DNA of 64,000 nt, taken from the NCBI GenBank assembly GCA_034664845.1, contig JAXDGW010000031.1, positions 1-64,000 of the forward strand. The letters run 5' to 3'. Position numbers and translations under genes: made by a program. Each line of letters opens with the position of its first letter. Position 1 is the first letter of the stretch. Shown piece after piece: positions 59,830-64,000 of this stretch. Source of the DNA: JADGNZ01 sp034664845 (GTDB lineage Bacteria; Acidobacteriota; Thermoanaerobaculia; Gp7-AA8). The notes beneath the pieces are model-generated. The model saw nothing but the letters and a program-made list of their open reading frames with translations. It searched no databases and had not been told where the DNA came from.

Positions 59830-60846
59830 TCAGACTGCATGCGGTCTTCCTGAATCGCGGAGCGATTTCGACGCCGCTTCGAGCATTCTTACGACCATCA
59901 GTCCGTCCTCACCGGCGCTGCGCGAGCGGCCGTTCTTACGCAGCACGTCCGCGAGCTCGCGAATCTGTACTGCCAGCGCTTCCGACGCCTTGACGGCCGG
60001 TGCCCGCATGTCGCCCTTCCGATAACTGACCAGCACCTGACGCCGGCTCTCGAGATCGCTCACATCAAACGCAACACCCTGATCGTAGATCTTGATCTTC
60101 GCGTCCTGATCGAGGTCATCGAAGATCAGGAATTGTTTTGTCCCGGCGAAAATCATCCGCCGCACTTTGACCGGTGAAAGCCACGAGACGTGCAAGTGAG
60201 CCGTGATCCCGCCGCCATAGTCGAGATGAAGATACGCAACATCGACGGTTCCGCTCGGATTGTGGCTGGTTCCCATCGCCGAGACCGTCTCCGGCAGTCG
60301 GCCCACGAGGTACTGGAGGATGGAAAGGTCGTGCGGGGCGAGGTCCCAGATCACGTCGACATCGGGCTGGAAGAGACCGAGGTTGATGCGAACCGAATCG
60401 ACGTACAGGATTTCGCCGAGACTCCCGGAATCAACCTGCCGTTTGATCTCTTCGACAGCACCGGTAAATAGAAACGTGTGGTCGACAAAAACCTTGCGAC
60501 CCGTCCTTTCCGCCAGCGCGAGCAACTTCTCGCCCTCTTCGACGGTCGCCGTGAGTGGTTTTTCGACCAGAACGTTCGATCCCGCTTCCAGGCAGCGGCG
60601 CGCCAATTCGTAGTGGGATGACACCGGCGTCGCGATGGCCACGAGATCAGGCTTTGTGGACAGCAGTTCGTCGATGTTCTCTGTGGCGGTCGCCGAGGGA
60701 TACAGGGCGGCCGCGGCCTTCAGGCGCGCGGGGTTCGCATCGCAGAGACCGGAGAGCTGGAAATCGCCGCTGGCGGAGAAGTTCCGGGCGAGGTTCGGAC
60801 CCCAGTAGCCGAGGCCCACGACCGCGGCCCGGAGATGCTCACTCAA
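59830..60846 (-). CDS. Gfo/Idh/MocA-family oxidoreductase
   Basis: 338 aa from TTG at 60846, preceded by GGGAGACGG; no better start is in frame. N-terminal Rossmann domain AAVVGLGYWGPNLARNFSAS, then AIATPVSSHYELARRCLEAG and VLVEKPLTATVEEGEKLL (the EKP motif), and a C-terminal beta-sheet domain. Relatives WbpB/WlbA oxidise UDP-GlcNAcA at C-3 to allow 3-amination. It is the promoter-proximal gene of the eleven-gene run, consistent with an early sugar-modifying step. Confidence 0.9.
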   Translation of the reverse strand: MSEHLRAAVVGLGYWGPNLARNFSASGDFQLSGLCDANPARLKAAAALYPSATATENIDELLSTKPDLVAIATPVSSHYELARRCLEAGSNVLVEKPLTATVEEGEKLLALAERTGRKVFVDHTFLFTGAVEEIKRQVDSGSLGEILYVDSVRINLGLFQPDVDVIWDLAPHDLSILQYLVGRLPETVSAMGTSHNPSGTVDVAYLHLDYGGGITAHLHVSWLSPVKVRRMIFAGTKQFLIFDDLDQDAKIKIYDQGVAFDVSDLESRRQVLVSYRKGDMRAPAVKASEALAVQIRELADVLRKNGRSRSAGEDGLMVVRMLEAASKSLRDSGRPHAV

Positions 60847-60942
60847 ATCCGTCTCCCAAACATGTCCACCATCTCGGCTATCCTACCGCACGGAACAAAC
60901 GCAGGAATGATGAGTACGCGCGTCCCGGATTGCTGATCGCTG
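60847..60942. promoter_or_regulatory. Divergent intergenic region between two glycan operons
   Basis: A 96-bp space from which the minus-strand amino-sugar run and the plus-strand glycosyltransferase run both start. It must contain both promoters, but no convincing -35/-10 pair is visible by eye. Confidence 0.4.
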
Positions 60943-61875
60943 ATGACGATGATCTCCGTGGTGATGGGCGTCCACAACGGCTCGGAGACGCTGGCCGCCA
61001 CGCTCGACAGCATTCTGGCGCAGACATACCGCGACTTCGAGTGCATCGTCGTCGACGACGGATCGACCGATGACACGCCGCGCATTCTCGCGGACTACGC
61101 CGCGCGCGATTCGCGGATCCGCGTCATCCGCCAGGAGAACGCGGGCCTGACGCGCGCGCTGATCGCAGGATGCGCAGAGGCGCGCGGCACGTACATCGCG
61201 CGTCACGATGCGGGCGACCGGTCACATCCTGAGCGTTTTCGCTTGCAGTTGGCCTTTTTCGAGCGGGAGCCTCGGCTCGTCTGCGTGTCGTGTGCAACCG
61301 AGTTTGTCGGACCTTGCGACGAGTATCTCTTCACGTCGCATCCTGACGCCGTAGCCCTGGCGCCGATCGAAATGATCGATCTCAGCGCGCCGCACGGCAT
61401 CACGGCGGGTCCGGCGCATCACGGCTCGGCGATGTTCCGCCGCGATGCCTACGAACGTGCCGGCGGCTACCGCGCCGAGTTCTACTACGGACAGGACTGG
61501 GATCTCTGGTACCGCCTCGGCGCGCTGGGTCTTTTTCAGAGTATCGATCAGCCGCTCTACGTTGCGCGCGTCACGCCGGACAGCATCAGCGGCTCGTCGC
61601 GCAACGCACAACATGCGCTGGCGGAGCTCTCCCTCCGCGCGCTTCGGTTGCGATCGCGCGGCAAATCGGATGCGCCGATCCTCGCCGAGGCGAAGCGCAT
61701 CCGGAACACGACGGCGCTGGGCCGCTGCGGACGGGCGCGCGGGCTCTATTTCATTGGCGAGGCGCTTCGCCGGAATGGCGACGCACGCGCACGCGGCTAC
61801 CTGCGCGATGCGCTGCGCGACTGCCCCTTCCTGCTGCGTGCGTGGTTTCGCTATGCGCAGGTGCTGGTGCGATGA
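60943..61875 (+). CDS. Glycosyltransferase family 2
   Basis: 310 aa. GT-A motifs: ISVVMGVHNGSETLAATL, ECIVVDDGSTDDTPRIL, QENAGLTRALIAGCAEARG and the DXD variant ARHDAGDRSHPERF; FYYGQDWDLWYRLGALG has the acidic residue expected at the catalytic-base position. The C-terminal ~80 residues are basic and helical. Its TGA overlaps the ATG of the GT4 gene behind it, so the two are translationally coupled. Confidence 0.92.
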   Translation: MTMISVVMGVHNGSETLAATLDSILAQTYRDFECIVVDDGSTDDTPRILADYAARDSRIRVIRQENAGLTRALIAGCAEARGTYIARHDAGDRSHPERFRLQLAFFEREPRLVCVSCATEFVGPCDEYLFTSHPDAVALAPIEMIDLSAPHGITAGPAHHGSAMFRRDAYERAGGYRAEFYYGQDWDLWYRLGALGLFQSIDQPLYVARVTPDSISGSSRNAQHALAELSLRALRLRSRGKSDAPILAEAKRIRNTTALGRCGRARGLYFIGEALRRNGDARARGYLRDALRDCPFLLRAWFRYAQVLVR

Positions 61876-63119
61876 AGTTTCTCTTTCACTTCCCATTCGA
61901 GCTTCCCGCCGGCGCGACGGTCGAAGACATCCTCCTCGGCCGCGTCGCTTCGTCGGGCACGGTTGCCTCCGTCCGGCTCTCGCTCGCGCTTGTGGAGCTC
62001 GGACATGAATGCGCGATTCTCACCGCCGGGCATGGCGGCCGAGACGCTGGCGGCGTCGCCATCGAAGCCACCACGGATCTTGCCGCGCGACTTGCCGCCG
62101 CCGGTCCCGAGGGAGTGCTTGTTCTTCCGCCGGCAAGCGCCATGTCCGCACTACGAACTCTCAGTGGCCGGACCAGTGGTTCCGTCGTTTTCTGGCTTCA
62201 CAACAATCTATCGATCGACCTTCTCGGCGAGGCGTTTACCATCGGACTCGATCGCGCTATCTGCCCGTCCGGGCCGGCGGCGGCCACCTACGACGCGTAT
62301 CCGTGGTGGAGCCGCGTCGAAGCCATTCCGTATGCATTTCGCGACGAGTTTCCCGATGCCGTCCCGGCTCCCGAGCGCGGGCGCGTGGCCTTCATCGGCG
62401 CCACCAGCGAAGCGAAAGGGTTTCATCATCTCCTCGCCGCCTGGCCGCTTGTCCTCGATCAGTTTCCTGATGCGGTCCTCGATGTGTTCGGCTCCGTGGC
62501 GCTTCATCATCCTTCCGCGCGAACCGGCACGACCGGCGTCATGACCGCGGACTTCGAAGAGCGCTACTGGCGTCCGTTCGCGGCGCGGGCCGGCGAGCGA
62601 GGTGTGGCGAGCGTGCGCCTGCGAGGCTCGATCAATCGCCGCGGGCTCCTCAGCGAGCTGCAACACACGCGCGTCGTCGTCGTGAATCCGAATCTGACCG
62701 GGAGTACGGAGACGTTCTGCCTGTCGGCTCTGGAAGCGCAGGCGTGCGGCGTGCCGTCGGTGGGCGCGGCGGCGGATGGTCTCCTCGAAACGATTGCGGA
62801 AGGGCGCTCCGGCCTGCTGATCCACTCGCAGGCCCCGCGCGCGCTGGCCGATGTAATCGTCCGTCTGCTGCAGAACGATGATCTCTGGAAGAAGCTCTCG
62901 AACGGCGCTCGCCAGCACGCCTTGCAATACAGCTCGTGGCGGGTCGAAGCCGAGCGCTGGGTTGCGATGGTGACGCGGATGCGCGCCGGAGAGCCTGCGG
63001 CACGGCGGCGCTCGCGCTCCGGACTGGTCAAAGGGATCACCGGATTCGGCCGCGCGAAACTGGCGTTGAAGCGGCGCATTTCCCCTCACGCCGATCTGCG
63101 CACGAAGCATCCTCGCTGA
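61872..63119 (+). CDS. Glycosyltransferase family 4
   Basis: 415 aa from ATG at 61872. GT-B fold: KFLFHFPFELPAGATVEDIL at the start, VFWLHNNLSIDLLGEAF, RVAFIGATSEAKGFHHLLAA opening the C-terminal half, then NLTGSTETFCLSALEAQACG (E-x7-E region) and an EGRSGLLIHSQAPRALADVI segment. The last 45 residues are strongly basic (ARRRSRSGLVKG and onward), which may promote membrane contact. Second of three co-directional transferase genes. Confidence 0.9.
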   Translation: MKFLFHFPFELPAGATVEDILLGRVASSGTVASVRLSLALVELGHECAILTAGHGGRDAGGVAIEATTDLAARLAAAGPEGVLVLPPASAMSALRTLSGRTSGSVVFWLHNNLSIDLLGEAFTIGLDRAICPSGPAAATYDAYPWWSRVEAIPYAFRDEFPDAVPAPERGRVAFIGATSEAKGFHHLLAAWPLVLDQFPDAVLDVFGSVALHHPSARTGTTGVMTADFEERYWRPFAARAGERGVASVRLRGSINRRGLLSELQHTRVVVVNPNLTGSTETFCLSALEAQACGVPSVGAAADGLLETIAEGRSGLLIHSQAPRALADVIVRLLQNDDLWKKLSNGARQHALQYSSWRVEAERWVAMVTRMRAGEPAARRRSRSGLVKGITGFGRAKLALKRRISPHADLRTKHPR

Positions 63120-63135
63120 AGTATCCTCGCCGGCG

Positions 63136-64000
63136 ATGAGCAGCGTGGTCTTCCTCTGCGGCGAGGATGAGTTGGACAAGGAGCGCCGCGGCTATGCGCG
63201 GGCATTCCGCCGCGTGGCGCCATTGCACTTTGTTCCGGCCGGTGCTGACTGGCGCGCGCGGCTGCCGCCGAACCCGATCGTCGTCATCAATCCTGATGGC
63301 CGCCCCTGGCTGCCCGAAGGGATCGAGCAGGTCGATGCGCCCACGGCGGTGTTCCACATCGACACCTACGTCACGCCCGAGCGGCGCATGCGCTGGTCGG
63401 CGCTGTACGACTACGCCTTCGTCTTTCATCCCGGATACGACGAGCAATTCCGCGCCGCCGGCATTTCGGGCGTGCGTCTTTTGCCGCACGCCGCCGAGCG
63501 CGATCTCTTCGACCGGCCTGAGACGGATCGCCGCTTCGATGTCGGCTGGGTCGGAGTGACCGGCCGTTCGATCTACGGTTCCCGTGACCGCATCGTGGCC
63601 GCACTTCAATCGCGATTCACGATGAACGACACATCGCGGCGCTACACACCGGAAGAGATGGCGGATATCTACTGCGCCTCGAAAATCGTCGTGAATGTCA
63701 GCCGCGACGACTTCCCACAGGACGCGAACATGCGCTGCTTCGAAGCGATGGCCGCGGGAGCGCTGCTCATCACGAAGTCGCCGTCCGAGCTGACGGCGCT
63801 GGGATTCGAGGAGGGCTCGCACTTCATCGGATACCGCGAACCGGACGAGGTAAGCGGCATCGTTGCGCATTGGCTGGAGCACGATTCCGAACGAGAGGCC
63901 ATTGCCCGCCGCGCACGCAATCTGGTCCTGACCGAGCACACCTACGACACACGCGTCGCGACCATCCTGGAGACCGTGCGGAGCGGTGCCGTCGCACCCG
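63136..64000 (+). CDS. CgeB-like glycosyltransferase, 3' end outside the window
   Basis: Open from ATG at 63136 to the window edge (288 codons). Begins MSSVVFLCGEDELDKERRG; further on TAVFHIDTYVTPERRMRWSA, YDYAFVFHPGYDEQFRAAG, DVGWVGVTGRSIYGSRDRIV and VNVSRDDFPQDANMRCFEAM, AAGALLITKSPSELTAL. The last part is the Glyco_trans_1_2 region of CgeB/spore-maturation-type GT-B proteins, so only the extreme C-terminus is missing. 16 bp behind the GT4 gene. Confidence 0.85.
   Translation, partial: MSSVVFLCGEDELDKERRGYARAFRRVAPLHFVPAGADWRARLPPNPIVVINPDGRPWLPEGIEQVDAPTAVFHIDTYVTPERRMRWSALYDYAFVFHPGYDEQFRAAGISGVRLLPHAAERDLFDRPETDRRFDVGWVGVTGRSIYGSRDRIVAALQSRFTMNDTSRRYTPEEMADIYCASKIVVNVSRDDFPQDANMRCFEAMAAGALLITKSPSELTALGFEEGSHFIGYREPDEVSGIVAHWLEHDSEREAIARRARNLVLTEHTYDTRVATILETVRSGAVAP

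Noticed and set aside
1..64000. tRNA, rRNA and riboswitch genes
   Set aside because: None could be recognised by eye; a covariance-model scan was not possible, so absence is not proven.

Overview
This is a GC-rich bacterial chromosome segment, most likely from an Acidobacteriota member. The best taxonomic pointer is the secreted VWFA-related protein at 20771-22462, whose layout matches a family described mainly from Acidobacteria. The gene complement (RNase D, RecQ, DapF, ETF-ubiquinone oxidoreductase, MoxR) is ordinary chromosomal content, so this does not look like a plasmid or phage. No rRNA, tRNA or CRISPR array was recognised by eye.

Layout. 1-6 kb: housekeeping and metabolic genes (rnd, a small unknown gene, recQ, a membrane zincin-like protein, a PLP amino-acid decarboxylase). 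5.9-20.5 kb, minus strand: a long, mostly overlapping gene chain starting at dapF and containing two large membrane proteins, four soluble glycosyltransferases (GT2 and GT4), a WbaP-type polyprenyl glycosylphosphotransferase, and a tandemly duplicated pair of a GT-C-like membrane protein with a small companion. 20.8-25.9 kb: VWFA protein, three tiny membrane proteins (two of them tandem duplicates), MoxR ATPase, ETF-QO. 26.6-30.5 kb: wecA-like, asnB and GT4 in one operon. 31-35 kb: repeat-rich islands around gmd and a RAYT transposase. 35.2-39.2 kb: a decayed copy of an ABC permease, FkbM methyltransferase, then intact Wzm and Wzt export genes. 39.2-40.5 kb: an AT-richer islet with a possible microprotein and a HEPN-like protein. 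40.5-48.9 kb: a UDP-L-6-deoxy-HexNAc pathway (FnlA-like, RmlD-like, WecB-like), GT2 genes, a PIG-L deacetylase and a methyltransferase. 48.9-60.8 kb, minus strand: an eleven-gene run for amino-sugar synthesis and assembly (Gfo/Idh dehydrogenase, ATP-grasp, phosphoesterase, GT2, two DegT aminotransferases, flippase-like protein, epimerase, acetyltransferase, methyltransferase, GT-C-like protein). 60.9-64 kb, plus strand: three more glycosyltransferases, the last cut by the window edge.

Taken together, about 40 kb looks like a surface polysaccharide locus: two kinds of initiating lipid-sugar transferase (WbaP-like and WecA-like), nucleotide-sugar pathways (GDP-mannose dehydratase, L-HexNAc trio, 3-amino sugar enzymes), many transferases, and an ABC export system whose ATPase has a carbohydrate-binding-type C-terminal domain.

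The most unusual property is the repeat content. At least six families of short palindromic or inverted repeats lie between genes, and several also sit in frame inside glycosyltransferase and membrane-protein genes, where they encode Arg/Pro/Ser-rich or Gln/Pro-rich loops. Two GT2 genes carry different repeats at the same homologous loop. The arrangement recalls Rickettsia palindromic elements. A RAYT transposase in the window is bracketed by clusters of one repeat family in opposite orientations.
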